Positions 9,158-20,950 of a DNA stretch of 64,000 nucleotides are shown in pieces. The position numbers were made by a program, and so were the translations under genes. Within the stretch, counting starts at the first letter, position 1. Every line of letters begins with the position of its first letter. The stretch is taken from NCBI RefSeq assembly GCF_047675955.1, contig NC_132910.1, forward strand, positions 113,133,143 through 113,197,142, in the 5' to 3' direction. Origin of the DNA: Chlorocebus sabaeus (lineage: Eukaryota; Chordata; Mammalia; Primates; Cercopithecidae). Below the pieces are notes generated by a model. That model worked only from the letters and a program-made list of their open reading frames with translations, was not told the DNA's origin and did not search any database.

Positions 9158-11210
9158 GTAAGAAAGCTGTCGTCATTTCTTAAAGGAAAATGTTTCAGCA
9201 GATCAAGCCGGAAGTGGAAAAGTGGGTGCCTTCTGGCAACAAAGGACCACACCTGAGCCTGGTTCTGGTCGATAATAATCCTGCAAGTCATTCCTGTGTC
9301 CTCAACAAAACCAGGGCAGCTGAAGATGTAAAAATTAACAGTGAGACAGTTGTAAAACCAGCTTCAATTTCAGAGGAGGTATTGTTGAGCTTAATCAATA
9401 AACTGAAAAATGATGATAACGTAGATAGCCTCCTTATTCAGGGGCCCATTCCAGATCACATCGATGAGAGAAAGATCCCTAATGCTGTTTCTCCAGACAG
9501 GGATGTTGATTGCTTTCATGTACTTAATGTTGGGCAAATGTGTTCTCACCCGTATTCCATGCTACCAGCTCCCCCAGAGGGTATGTGAGAAATGATGAAG
9601 TGAACTGGCATTCCAGCTCTAGAGAAGAAAGTGATTGTAGTTGGGAAATTAAAAAAATGTTGGGATGCTCATTTTAATGTTATTAAACACAGATGGGGCA
9701 CATGAAAGTCCTGGAGGTGATGCCACTGTTGCATATCTCATCAGTACACTCCCACAGAGCAGTTGAAGAAAACTATAATTCTTGTAGACATTGTAGTATC
9801 TGCCTCAGGCATTCCAAATCTGGTCACAGCAGATATCAAGGGAGGAGCAGCAATCATTGACATGAGAATATATAGAGTTCAAGGTCCCATAACTTCTAAA
9901 CTCAAGTTGGTTGGAGATATGGACTTTGAAGGAATCACGAAAATGCTGATTACATCACTCCAGTTCTTTAGGGTGTTGGTCCCAGGACAGTTGTGATGTT
10001 AATGAAGAATATGACTATTACTGCCAAAATATTGCTGAGGGCTGGAGAGCAGTAAGTGCTGAAGTCTAATGAGCTTGTAGTAACCACTCATTAACTATTG
10101 TGTCTTCTGTGTCATGAACAGCACTCTAAGTCAGTTCAAGAAGCAAAGCAGGTCAGCAGTATTTTTTTATTCTTTTATACTAACATAGATTAAAATGATG
10201 CTTTGTATTTATTGAAACCATGAGTGCTTGGGTGTTTGTGTACATAACTCAATACCTCACCAGGGAACATTCCAGTATCATGCAGGGTTATGTGATCTAG
10301 TCAAGAGAAGCCGTTGACCTAGTTAGTAACATGGGAGTCACTGTCACATTGAGAATGGATGCTTAACTTTGTCAAGCCACTTCAGTTAAAAATTGGCCTT
10401 TTCTAGGACTACATTTTTCAAGTGCTATTCCAGTAAGAACCAATACTCATTCTACTTTCCAAACCTTTTCAGTTCAACTGCTCAAACCAAAAGAAAAATG
10501 TTTCTGGAGAAAATTAGGGAAAAGGTGTAAAGAAAAAAAATGGTAGTAACTGAGTAGAAACACATTAATTTATATATATAAAAACAAATAATAATATATG
10601 TTATATATATATAAGTTATAGATAGATAGATAGATAAATAGAAAGATAGATAGATAGATAGAAAGATAGATAACCAGATTTATCTAAGTAGAACTGAATT
10701 GGCTAGGGAAGAATTTGAAATCAACGCTTGCAAGTTGAAAAAATGTTGATAATTTTCCTAAGCTGTCTTTTTGTAACTTAGTCATTGGGGAAATACTTAG
10801 AGTTGTTTTATTTGCTATTAGTCCTCATTTAGGTATGTTTCTCTTAAGTGTGTGATCTCTCCATTTCAGTTTTCTAGGATTAAAAGACTTGCTTCATAAA
10901 TTATTCGTGTTTATTATCCTATTTGGTTTTTACTATATATTTAAACTTCGTTGTTAAATTTTTGTATGGTTAGGGGAAATTTGTATAGCTTCTTTGAAAT
11001 TTTTGAAACCTATTTCTGAAAAACAAACTCAGCTCGATAATCATTTGGGCAGCTTGTGTAAGTCTGCAACTTATTTTTCCACCAAAGAGTTATCAGCACC
11101 CGTCTGTTTTTCATTGATGTACCCCACTGCCTTTCCCAGAAGACTTTTAAAAGCTGGAATATTGAATTCTTTTCCGACTTTCTGAGTAGAGGGCTTTTTT
11201 AAATGTTTTA
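9158..11210 (+). pseudogene. MTHFD2P: MTHFD2 processed pseudogene with 3'UTR
   Basis: The parent enzyme is the mitochondrial bifunctional NAD-dependent methylenetetrahydrofolate dehydrogenase/cyclohydrolase of one-carbon metabolism. A 132-codon frame (9190-9588) matches its N-terminal catalytic half: P-A-S-H-S, then V-L-N-K-T-R-A-A, then K-P-A-S-I-S-E-E, H-I-D-E-R-K-I, and N-A-V-S-P-D. A second open piece (9763-9996) matches the NAD-binding half (S-G-I-P-N-L-V-T-A-D, then K-L-V-G-D-M-D-F-E-G). Exon sequences are fused without introns, so this is a retrocopy. The 5' end lacks the targeting region. Decay is clear: the active-site Tyr of Y-V-L-N-K is Cys, Q-L-P-L-P reads Q-G-P-I-P, D-V-D-G-F-H reads D-V-D-C-F-H, a TGA occurs at 9586, and there are frameshifts and a deletion in the C-terminal glycine-rich motif. 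From about 10080 to 11210 the text continues like the MTHFD2 3'UTR (from memory), ending at a CA repeat. MTHFD2 fits better than MTHFD2L. No product is expected. Confidence 0.88.
10619..10672 (+). repeat. GATA tetranucleotide microsatellite
   Basis: GATA units with AAAT and GAAA interruptions, preceded by a TA-rich run at 10570-10612. It lies inside the 3'UTR part of the MTHFD2 retrocopy, so it arose or expanded after retroposition. Confidence 0.95.

Positions 11211-11211
<1 letters not shown>

Positions 11212-11246
<35 letters not shown>
11212..11246 (+). repeat. (CA)n dinucleotide microsatellite
   Basis: About 17 uninterrupted CA units at the 3' end of the MTHFD2 retrocopy, probably grown from its degenerate tail. 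Confidence 0.97.
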
Positions 11247-11248
<2 letters not shown>

Positions 11249-12964
11249 ACAAATGAAGTGCAGACAATACATTAAATAATCAATAAATAAAAGTATTATA
11301 AATACATATTGTATACATCTTTGCCTGTTAATGAATATATAAATTAATTGCCATTATTTTGACCAACATAGCTTTCCTTTTGGAAATATACCATGATTAA
11401 TTTAATAAGTCTCCTATTGAAAGACATTTCAGTTGCTTTTGGTTTTTCGCTGATATAAGTTATTCCAATATATCCTTTTAACAACACCTTTACACACTTG
11501 TCCATTTTTAACTTGGGATAAATTGCTGGAAGCAAATTTCTAGAATGAAAGACATGAACTTTGAAAGCTTTTGACAATAAATGGGGTAAGAAAAATGATA
11601 GTGTGTTACATTATTTATAACAGAAACTTTGCGGGCAAAACTATTTTTTGTTTGCTTTATTTTATTTACAAATGTGGCCAAATATACGAGCTTACAAGTG
11701 TGGTCAAATATATCACATGTGTTTATTTGCCTTTTGTATGTTTTTTTTTTTTCCTAATCCATACAGTTTCTATGTCATTTCCCTCTTATCTCACATAAAA
11801 TTTTTGTATTGACTTATAAAATCTCCTTATTTGTTAAAGACAGTAAGTAAAGCTTTTCCTGTGGTACTGGCTTTGATGCAGTTGCATTCTTCAATTTTTG
11901 TTGTTTTATCTTTATTTTCTTTCTTGCATTTTGTTTACAGTGGCTTTTGCTGTCACATTTGCTATTTTTTCTATGCAGATTTTTATTTTCCATGTTTTGC
12001 TAAAAAATTTTTATATGGTAGTAATAGTAATAAAAATACATTAAACTTTATTCTATTAGTTATGGTGTTTTATTTTAGGTTACATAAATAGCTTTGTTTT
12101 GACTTTGATTCATATCAAATTCATTTTGGTTAAATTGTGAAGTAAAGCACATAACTTTCAGATGCAATGCCTAATGAGTGCCCTAATCTCACTTTTGAGT
12201 ATTTAATTTTTTTCTTTTAATAGTGGTCTTTTTTTGGTTGTTAGATTTTGATTTCTGTTTCTTTGGTTTCAATTTTTTTCCAGGGTCAATATCGGTCTTA
12301 ATAATACAGCCTTTTCATATATTTTAATATCTGTTAGGATAGTCTCCCTTTCACTTCACTGCTCATACACAATAAGCTGAGCTAGTTTTATCCATTTATT
12401 TTTCCAAGGCACACTGGCAGAACGAGCCTCTTCATGCTTAGCATATCTTATGAGAAGCGAAAATATCAGATATTAAGAGATGCTTTTTTCCAGAGCAATT
12501 TTAAAATCTCATCCTTATGAGACTGAGTGTTACAACAATATACCTTTTTTCCAACACAATTTCTAATTTAAATACACTTTTCACCAATAAAATGGACCGT
12601 TTTAGAGATAAAAATATAAATCTAATGTTCATACGAAAACTAATATTAGGATTTATTATAGACTTTACAACAAATATGTTGAGGTGAATGGAGGGGTAAA
12701 AAAGTTAATTGTAGAAAAACAACATTTAGAAAAATGCTCTGAACTCTAACCACATGTGACAATAAATCATCCCAAATAACTCAGACTCTAATTATAAAAG
12801 CCTCAGTGGTAAACTTAGCCAAGTATATGGAATTAATTTGTATAATTTGTTACCTGACTTCAGACATATCACCTGGAAATTAGATTGCATCTATTGAGAC
12901 ATTTATTTCCTCTAAGGAAACATTTAAAAATTCCACAGTCAAAAATTACTATTTGAGATAAATT
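11247..12964. other. Unassigned AT-rich intergenic DNA
   Basis: No gene. The segment around 12260-12420 ('aatatctgttaggatagtct') resembles antisense old L1 ORF2, but weakly. Confidence 0.4.
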
Positions 12965-13085
12965 ATCAACTGAGGAGTCAGAGGTCTAGAAAATTTAAGT
13001 GACTTTCCCAAGGGCACAAAAATATCTGAGTTCTCAACAGGGAGTAGAAACCAATCTCCTAAATCTAGGTGCAATTTCTATTGCA
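12965..13085 (-). repeat. MIR fragment
   Basis: The pattern of 'gaggagtcagaggtctagaa', 'gtgactttcccaagggcaca' and a loss-of-feature tail reads as antisense MIR core. It is diverged. Confidence 0.5.
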
Positions 13086-13694
13086 CTTCGCAGGGAATTT
13101 CTACTTGATTTTTATATTACTTTATTTTCCACTAGTTTTACTGCAACCACATGGAGAATAACGATTTTTTTCTCTCCAAGATAATTCACATATAGTTGGG
13201 CAAAGAAGGGAGAATCATGTATGATTAAATGCCTCAGGTACAGTGATAGTGCCATTATAATTGGTAGCTAGATATTAAAACATTTCCAAGTGAAAAATAG
13301 AACTTTGGGGATGTAGAAGGCCAATCTTAAAGAAGGCTGATGAATTCTCTTGAGGAATATATTAAGAAGACATCCCACCACATTCATATGTCAACACTTT
13401 GAATTCTTTTAAAATATATTTCCAATATGTTTAAAGTGATCAAGTTTCATCACTTATAATTTCAACCATAGAAAAAGAATAAAATAAAATGCAGTATATA
13501 TGTTTTAAGAATGTTGTACAGGTTTTTAAATTGTGTTTTGAAAAAATATTTAGTGGTACAGGGGAATATTTTAGATAAAAACCTTAAGTGAAATAATTTT
13601 ACATTGTATGATTTTATTTTTAAAATAGTTATATATTAATGTGTATGTATATATGTATATATTTGAAAATATGTGTTTAGATATGGAAGTAACT
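13086..13694. other. Unassigned AT-rich DNA
   Basis: No gene or clear repeat. AT-rich, with a short 'tatgtatatatgtatat' run near 13640. Confidence 0.4.
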
Positions 13695-13711
13695 AAAAAC
13701 TTATTGGATAT

Positions 13712-14009
13712 GCTGGGCGCAGTGGCTCACGCCTGTAATCCCAGCACTTTGGGAGGCCGAGGCGGGCGGATCATGCGGTCAGGAGATCGAGACCATCCTG
13801 GCTAACACGGTGAAACCCCGTCTCTACTAAAAATACAAAAAACTAGCCGGGAGAGGTGGTGGGCGCCTGTAGTTCCAGCTACTTGGAGGCTGAGGCAGGA
13901 GAATGGCGTAAACCCGGGAGGCAGAGCTTGGAGTGAGCCGAGATCGCGCCACTACACTCTAACCTGGGCAACAGAGTGAGACTCTGTCTCAAACAACAAC
14001 AACAACAAC
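13712..14009 (+). repeat. AluY, full length, with 17-bp target duplication
   Basis: It carries left and right monomers, an A-rich linker and a (CAA)n tail. The right arm has 'gaatggcgtaaacccgggag' and gagcttg, the AluY diagnostic form. The flanks AAAAACTTATTGGATAT at 13695-13711 and 14010-14026 are a perfect 17-bp duplication. Confidence 0.97.
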
Positions 14010-14026
14010 AAAAACTTATTGGATAT

Positions 14027-14699
14027 AGTTAACCATGTTAATATGTAGATATTTTATTGTTGAGACCCTTTTAAAATATTTTCTGAAGTCTATAATAATA
14101 CATATTTTCCATTCATGAGAAAAATAATATTGAAATCATATTTCCCCACTTGTGTCACAGCAGGACTAGAATAATACCTTGATAATGCTTTATATTTGAA
14201 TACTGTTTTAAAGTTTATGAACTTTTTCATATATGCTATATATTCTATAATTGAAAAAATCATTATTTTCAAGATTGCACTGGAATTGTTTGAGATAAAT
14301 CAGCTCAGCTTTAGTTAATGAATTAAAAATAATAAGAACAATAAAATTAATTGACATTGGGAAAACTAGTTATGAATTTAGAGAGAGATGAATAAACCAC
14401 ATAGTTCAAGCACTAGAAAAGTAAAATTTGTTCTCAATTGTATACAAATTTTGCATAATTGTTTCAGTTTTAAGGGCCTGAAATTGGAGAAAACTGTTTG
14501 TTTGTTTTTAAAACATGGGAGATTTGGTGAATGCAAAAGCATGATAATGTGTAATAATAATAACAATAATCAACATCATAATCAGCAGACCTTGAGCGAA
14601 TTAACACTTCAATAAGGAGATGCAGTGTAAGTAAGAAAACCCAGTACTTCCACAAGCTTCAGAGAAGTTGGATTCATATCCATGTATATTAATATAGAA
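14027..14699. other. Unassigned AT-rich DNA
   Basis: No gene. It contains a small AAT-rich patch near 14552. Confidence 0.4.
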
Positions 14700-14860
14700 A
14701 GTAATTCTCCCAAGGAAAATAATTACTTCCTTGTTGCATCTATCTCATGTGATTTTGGAGATAATTAAATGAGACAATGCATATAAACTGCTTATCAGAG
14801 TGCTTAGCACATAAGTATTCAGCTCAGTACATTAGGCTACCTTTAGTGCTATCATCATTA
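14700..14860 (+). repeat. MIR fragment, 3' half
   Basis: 'ataattaaatgagacaatgc', then 'cagagtgcttagcacataag', is the recognisable MIR 3' core in sense orientation. Confidence 0.65.
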
Positions 14861-15399
14861 TTATTTTCCCTATGTATGGATAATCTTTGTACAGTCTTTG
14901 CTCAAACTATAATAATCTTATTTATTTCACTGTTCATAGGAGACTTATTGAAGAAGTATAAGACAGTTTATATCAAAATACATCTTATATATCCCAACTG
15001 ATTTTGTTTTTGAAATGTCATTGTCTATGTGTTTTACTCTTTTATTCAATAATACATTTAAACTTAAGAAAAATCTAATATGGAAACAGAGAAAATGTAT
15101 ATTCCTCTTGGCCACAAGCTGACTATTTCCTGACACAAACAAGTTGAAATGACCTCAGGGATTTGAAATCTTTTTAAGAACTTGAATTACAATAAATAAT
15201 GTTTATTATTTAATGTCTTTTTACATTTCTTAACACAAAAATCCCCTAATTTCCAAGCCCGTATCCATCAATATTGCCACCTCGTAAACTAATTAACTCT
15301 TGTTTATATGATCATGACACTATAACCAGTTATATCCCTGAAATCTCTGCCATAGCATTCAATATATGCAGTGCATGTAAAAAAATTCCTTCTGCCTTG
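14861..15399. other. Unassigned AT-rich DNA
   Basis: No gene or assignable repeat seen. Confidence 0.4.
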
Positions 15400-15855
15400 C
15401 AGTTATCTGAAATATGTCCACAAATTCTTTGTTGCTGTACCTATTGATAAGTGAAGCTTAACATCTTCCCTTTCAGTGTGGACTGGACTCAATGACTTAT
15501 TTTTAATGAGTAAATATGGTTGAAGTTACAGTGTATCACTTCCAAAACTAAGTCATGAAAGGGACTAGGGCGTCCACCTTTATTTCTCTCAGATCACTCA
15601 CTTTGTGGGAAGCCAGCTGTCTGGCCGTGAGAGCTACCTGTCAGACCCATGGAGAGTCCTACATGGCTGGAAAGAAACTAAGGTTTCCTGCCAACTACCG
15701 TTGAGTACTTGGGAGATAATCCTCCAGTCCTAGTCTACCCTTCAGATGACTGCCGCCCTGATCAGCAGTGTAGCTGCAGCCAGATGTGAGACTCTGAGCC
15801 AAAATTACTCAGGTAAGCTTCTTCTAAATAGTTGACCCACAGAAATCTTCATGTA
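15400..15855 (+). repeat. MaLR-type LTR, left part, interrupted by L1
   Basis: Text such as 'tgggaagccagctgtctggc', 'ataatcctccagtcctagtc' and 'ttcagatgactgccgccctg' matches the body of an MLT1-like LTR in sense. The LTR tail resumes after the L1 at 17694. The subfamily is uncertain. Confidence 0.6.
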
Positions 15856-17693
15856 TTTTTTTTTAACTTTTATTTTAAGTTCAGGGGTACAAGTATAGGT
15901 TTGTTACATAGGTAAACTTGTGCCATGGGGGTTTGTTGTATAGATTGTTTCATGATCCAGGTATTAAACCTAGTACTCATGAGTTGTTTTTCCTGATCCT
16001 CTCCCTCCTTTCACCCTCCAGCCTCTGACAGGTCCCATTGTGAGTTGTTTCATTTCATGTGTCCATGTGTTCTCATCATTTACCCCCCACTTATAAGTGA
16101 GAACATGCAGTATTTAGTTTTCTATTCCTGTTAGTTTGCTAAGGATAATGTCCTCGAGCTCCAGCTCCATCCATTGTTCCTGCAAAGGACATGATCTCAC
16201 TCTTTTTTTTATGACTGCATAGTATTCTATGGTGTACATGTACCACATTTGCCTTATCCAGTCTATCATTGATGGGCATTTAGATTCATTCTATGTCCTT
16301 GCTATCATGAATAGTACTGCAGTGAACATAAGCGTGCATGTGTCTTTATAACAGAATGATTTATATTCCTTTGGCTATATACCCAGTAACGGGATTGCCG
16401 AGTTTACTGGTATTTTTGTCTTTAGGTCTTTGAGGAATCAACACATTGTCTTCCACAATGGTTGAACTAATTTACACTCCCCAGCAACAGTGTATAAGCA
16501 TCTTTTATCTCCAAAACCTCACCAACATCTGTGTTTTTTTGACTTTTTAATAGTAGCCATTCTGACTTTGTGTGAGATGGTATCTCATTGTGGTTTTCAT
16601 TTGCATTTCTCTAATGATCAATGATATTGAGCTTTTTTTCATATGATCATTGACCACATTTATGTCAGCTTTTGAGAAGAGTCTGTTCGTGTCTTTTGCC
16701 CACTTTTTAATGGGGTTGCTTTTTATTGTAAATTTGTTTAATAATTTGTTTTATAGATGCTGGATATTAGGCCTTTCTCAGATGTATAATTTGCAAATAT
16801 TATCTCTCATTCTGTAGTTTGTCTGTTCACTCTGATGATAGTTTCTTTTGCTGTGCAGAAGCTCTTTCATTTAATTAGACTCTATTTACCAATTTTTGCT
16901 TTTGTTGTAATTGGTTTTTGACGTCTTTTTCATAAAATCTTTGCCCGTGCCTATGTCCTGAATGGTACTGCCTAGGTTGTCTTCCAAGGTTTTTATAGTT
17001 TTGAGTTTTACATCTTTAATCCATCTTGAGTTAATTTTTGTACACGGGGTAAGGCAGGGGTTTGGTTTCAGTCTTCTGCATATGGCTAGCCAGTTATCCC
17101 AGCATTATTTACTGAACAGGGAGTCTTTTCTCATTGCTTCTTTTCATCAGCTTTGTAGAAGATCAGATAGTTGTAGGTGTGTGGTCTTATTTCTGGGTTC
17201 TCTATTCTGTTCCTTTGGTTTATTTGTCTATTTTTGTACCTGTACCCTGCTTTTTTGGTTACTGTAGCCATGTACTATAGTAGCTACTATACTACATGAA
17301 GTCCGGTAGCATGATGCCTCCAGCTTTGTTCTTTTCGCTTAGAAAAATTTTAGATAAAATGGCCTAGGTCATTCAGGCTCCTTTTTTGTTCCATATGAAT
17401 TTTAGAGTAGTTTTCTCTAGTTCTGTGAAGAATGCCAATGATAGTTTAAGAGGTGTAGCATTGAATCCATAAATTGCTCTGAGCAGTATGGCCATTTTAA
17501 TGATATTGATTTTTCTATCCATGAGCATCAAATGTTTTTCCATTTGTTTTTGTCATCTCTGATTTCTTGCAGCAGCGGTTTGTAGTCTCCTTATAGAGCT
17601 CTTTCACTTCCCTAGTTAGCTTTATTCCTAGGTACTTCATTCTTTTTACAGCACTTATGAATGGGAGTTCACTTGTGATTTGGCTCTCAACTT
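15856..17693 (-). mobile_element. 5'-truncated L1 (primate L1PB/L1MA-like), minus strand
   Basis: It begins with a T run and the reversed L1 3' end ('ggtttgttacataggtaaac'), then reads back through 3'UTR and ORF2 ('cccccacttataagtgagaa', 'cttccacaatggttgaacta', and the RT part near 17000-17690). About 1.84 kb remain. Frames are broken by many stops. It ends abruptly at ttggctctca (17693), where the LTR resumes. Confidence 0.9.
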
Positions 17694-17790
17694 GCCAATA
17701 TGCAAAAATCATGTTTTCTATTTCAAGTCACTATGTTTTAAGGCACTTGTTTACACAGCTTTAGATAATAGCTATTTTTATCCTGGGAGT
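17694..17790 (+). repeat. MaLR-type LTR, right part
   Basis: 'caagtcactatgttttaagg' followed by 'tttagataatagctat' fits the closing segment of the LTR whose body is at 15400-15855. Confidence 0.5.
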
Positions 17791-18169
17791 GGGTGTTAGG
17801 GCAGCAAAACACATACCTAAACAAAGAAATCCAAATCCTGCAATATTAGAGTGGATTTAGAAACCAAAAAGAGTTTGAAGGAAGTATATGTGAAAGCATC
17901 AAGATCCTTGAAGAAGCTGAAAATTCTGTAAGCTTTGAGAATACTGCAGATGCGAGCTTAAAAAAGTATGAAAAATCTTACTGGAAACTGTAGGAAATTG
18001 GATTTTTTAAATATAGTTAAGGATGTTTGCCAACAATGTCACCTATGGTAAGGTGGAAAGTAGAAAACTCACTTATCTGAGTGATCTAGCTAAAAATATT
18101 TCTTAGCAAGGTGTTAAAGTGTCACTTGGTTTTGTCTTAATGCTTATAAAGCATGATCAAAGAGAGATC
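17791..18169. other. Unassigned DNA
   Basis: No gene or assignable repeat seen. Confidence 0.4.
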
Positions 18170-18555
18170 AAGAAGGACAGGAACCAAAGAGAGACTCACA
18201 CCAGATATATACCCACACGTATAATTACTTTAACTAATTTTTGACAAGTGTGTCCAGTTTATTCAATGGATAATGGGATGACTTTTCTAAGACTGGTTCT
18301 GAAATATGAGGGTGTTAATATGAAAAATAATAACACTGTACCCATACATTATATTACTTTAAAAAATTAACATGAATTCATAGACCTAAATGTTAGATTG
18401 CAAGTATAAAAAAAAAGAATACTCTTGCAGTTTTTGGTTAGGCAAAAAGGTGTTAGGATGCAAAACATATGAATCTCAGAAGATAAACTTAATAAATTGG
18501 ACTTTATCAAATTTAGCTTATATCAAAATTAAAATTTAAAAATGTCTTGAAAATA
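18170..18555 (+). repeat. Old L1 ORF2 fragment, plus strand
   Basis: 'tttttgacaagtgtgtccag', 'attcatagacctaaatgtta' and 'aaattggactttatcaaatt' are in the order of the L1 ORF2 3' portion. The fragment is diverged and non-coding. Confidence 0.65.
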
Positions 18556-18639
18556 TATACCTAAAATAAGTCAATTCTACTGTATTTAATTATACCACAA
18601 TAAACCTAACCTAATAAAAATAATTAAATTCCATGTTAA

Positions 18640-19090
18640 GAATCTTTTCAATGGTGTTATTGATTTCTAGTTTTATTACATTCTGATTGGAGATTATTTA
18701 CAAAAATTTCATCTTGTTAAATTTGTTTGCCTTCTTGCTGCATTTTAATATATAGTACATTTCATGTATGTTTCATTTGCTCTTGAAAAGGGATATTCTT
18801 TATTATCAGAATGTAATATTTGATATTTCTCTATATTATCTACCTTATTGATACTGATTATATGTTCTATATACTTGCTTACTTATTTGTCCTCTTCAGC
18901 TATTTTCACACAAACTTGAAAAGAATGATAAACTTTCCTAGGGTTTTTTTTCTATTTATCTTTCTGTATCCTTTAGGTTCTATAGTATAAAGGTGGTTTG
19001 TATGTTACTTACTATGAAGTTATCTATGCCTAATAGATTTTGATTGTTAATTGTATCATTTTGCATCATAAATAAACTTTATTGTCTAAT
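18640..19090 (-). repeat. Old L1 ORF2 fragment, minus strand
   Basis: 'gatttctagttttattacat', 'tgctcttgaaaagggatatt' and the following text match antisense L1M ORF2 in order. Together with 18170-18555 it makes a head-on pair of old L1 pieces. Confidence 0.6.
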
Positions 19091-19257
19091 GTAACGAGGC
19101 CTGAGGGCTTCCTGGTTTGGTGAAAGACTTCAAACTTGCCTGCTTAGTAGTATTTCCATTTGCCTGATAACTTGTTCCTGTTTCTCCTTTCCTCTTACTT
19201 TCCTTTCCTTCCTTCCTCTCTCTCATTTCTGAATCACCTTTTTTTAGATAGATGTTT

Positions 19258-19490
19258 CTCATGTGTCTTAGTTCTGGTTGCTATACCAAATTACCATAGA
19301 TTCAGTGATTTAACAGCAATCATTTATTTTTTACAATCTGGGAGGCTAGAAGTGCAAGATCTAGGTGCCAGCATGGTGCAGGGTTGGGTTCTGATGAGGG
19401 GTCTCTTCCAAGTTGCAGGCAGTGACTTCTAGTATCTTCAGTTGGTGAAAAGAAGACAAGAGAGCCTTCTGAGGTCCTTTTTATTTTCTA
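19258..19490 (-). repeat. MLT1-like LTR fragment
   Basis: 'gtcttagttctggttgctat' and 'aatctgggaggctagaagtg' are the antisense start of an MLT1-type LTR. Only about half is present. Confidence 0.6.
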
Positions 19491-19526
19491 CATACTATGC
19501 ATGTTATTTTATATTCATTGCATGTC

Positions 19527-19604
19527 TGTGTGTGTGTGTGTATGTGTGTGTGTATGTGTGTGTATGTGTGTGTGTATGTGTGTGTGTATGTGTGTGTGTT
19601 TGTG
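19527..19604 (+). repeat. (TG)n microsatellite with regular TATG interruptions
   Basis: A TG run is broken by TA at a spacing of about 10-12 bp. It gives spurious Val/Cys-rich open frames. Confidence 0.95.
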
Positions 19605-19619
19605 ATAGAGAAAGAGATA

Positions 19620-19990
19620 CAGGTGGGTTTTTCTTTAGGTGGTATATCTTTTTGCTATTTTTTGATATTTATTTTAGAAGTAATGAAAAGCTTCATTATA
19701 TTTAGCAGTTTCTTTTTTATTAACATCTTTATAATATCCTTATTTTTTCCTTTCAATTAGTTTGTTTTCAACTTGAAAACATATGATTTAACTCTTATCT
19801 ATTCACTAATTTCTTTTTTGTTCTCTGTAGCTAAACTTCTACTTACTGATTGACCCACTTATTTGACATTCAATAAGTTTTTCCATTTTCCCACTTAATA
19901 TTTACCTTCTGTTCTCACTTTTTGACATAATATATGGCATTTTTCATTTGCTTTTTTCCAGCCTTGTCGCATCTTTTCTTTTGTCTTTAT
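19620..19990 (-). repeat. Probable old L1 fragment, minus strand
   Basis: T-rich antisense text ('ttctctgtagctaaacttct') resembles diverged L1. Assignment is weak. Confidence 0.4.
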
Positions 19991-19997
19991 TTATTTG

Positions 19998-20075
19998 TTT
20001 ATTTTAAAGACAGGGTCTCACTCTGTCGCACAGGCTCAAATGCAGTCTTCCTCAGCCTCCCAAATCACTTGAATG
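19998..20075 (-). repeat. Alu-derived fragment
   Basis: 'acagggtctcactctgtcgc' followed by 'cctcagcctcccaaatcac' shows an antisense Alu with most of its body deleted. Confidence 0.6.
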
Positions 20076-20098
20076 GCAGCTAGGCTCTGCCAGGCTTT

Positions 20099-20143
20099 TG
20101 TCTTAGAATAAAATTACTGGTAATCCTTTGTCTAGTACTTACC
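20099..20143 (+). repeat. Local duplication block A, copy 1
   Basis: 45 bp (tgtcttagaataaaattac at the start) match 20906-20950 at 44 of 45 positions. Confidence 0.9.
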
Positions 20144-20354
20144 TAATTACAACTTAGATGAAATTCACCCTCTAGTACATTGCTGAAGGAAATTCCATGC
20201 TTACATCACTGAAAGTGTTTTTGAATGTATAGAGTTTTTTCTACAGCTTCTTATTGCTTAGTTATAATACTATGGATTCAAACTTCCTTTCCTTGTGTTT
20301 CTTGAACGATGCTCCACTGTTGTTGTTGTTTTGTTTTGTTTTGTTTTTCATTAC

Positions 20355-20387
20355 TTTTCAGACGGCTAATTCCAACAAGTGTTATCT
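20355..20387 (+). repeat. Local duplication block B, copy 1
   Basis: 33 bp (ttttcagacggctaattcc at the start) match 20873-20905 at 31 of 33 positions. Confidence 0.88.
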
Positions 20388-20872
20388 TTTTTCTTTGGTA
20401 AGCAGCTTATGTTTCTGTTGTTTTGGTTTGGTTTGGTACAGGAGCCTCTTAGATATTTTTAATATCTTTAAGGTCTGAAGAATTCCTAGAATATGTCACA
20501 GAGTTGATTGTTCTATGTCAGCTTATCTGGGTATACATTCATTCTCTTCAACTAGTCATTTCGGGACTTTTATTCCCAGAATTTTTTTTTTCTTTTTCTT
20601 CTTGCCATTATCAACAGAAAAACAAAAGAAAAAAAAAACACCTTTTAATTAACAGGAAGACAAGTCTACAACTATTGACTCACCTATCCTGAAGCTATGA
20701 AAAATACAGAAACCCTGAAAACTTGAGCAATGACTGACCAGATTGTGAATTATTTTCAAGAATGGTCAGTAATTTCATTGCCATGTCAAAAGGCCCACGA
20801 GCATATGATTAACTATATTTTTCTTGATAGTTATGAAATTCTCAGGACAAAAGACTTGGCACTAACTCCCAG

Positions 20873-20950
20873 TTTTCAGACGCCTAATTCCAACAAGTGT
20901 TGTCTTGTCTTAGAATAAAATTACTGGCAATCCTTTGTCTAGTACTTACC
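20873..20950 (+). repeat. Composite of blocks B and A joined without gap
   Basis: The first 33 bp match 20355-20387 and the next 45 bp match 20099-20143, so the order is reversed relative to the other copies and the junction is seamless. Confidence 0.88.

Noticed and set aside
9190..9996. Functional folate enzyme gene
   Set aside because: Stops, frameshifts, changed active-site residues and missing introns and N-terminus mark it as a processed pseudogene.
19442..19760. Cys/Val-rich 87-codon frames
   Set aside because: They are translations of the TG microsatellite.
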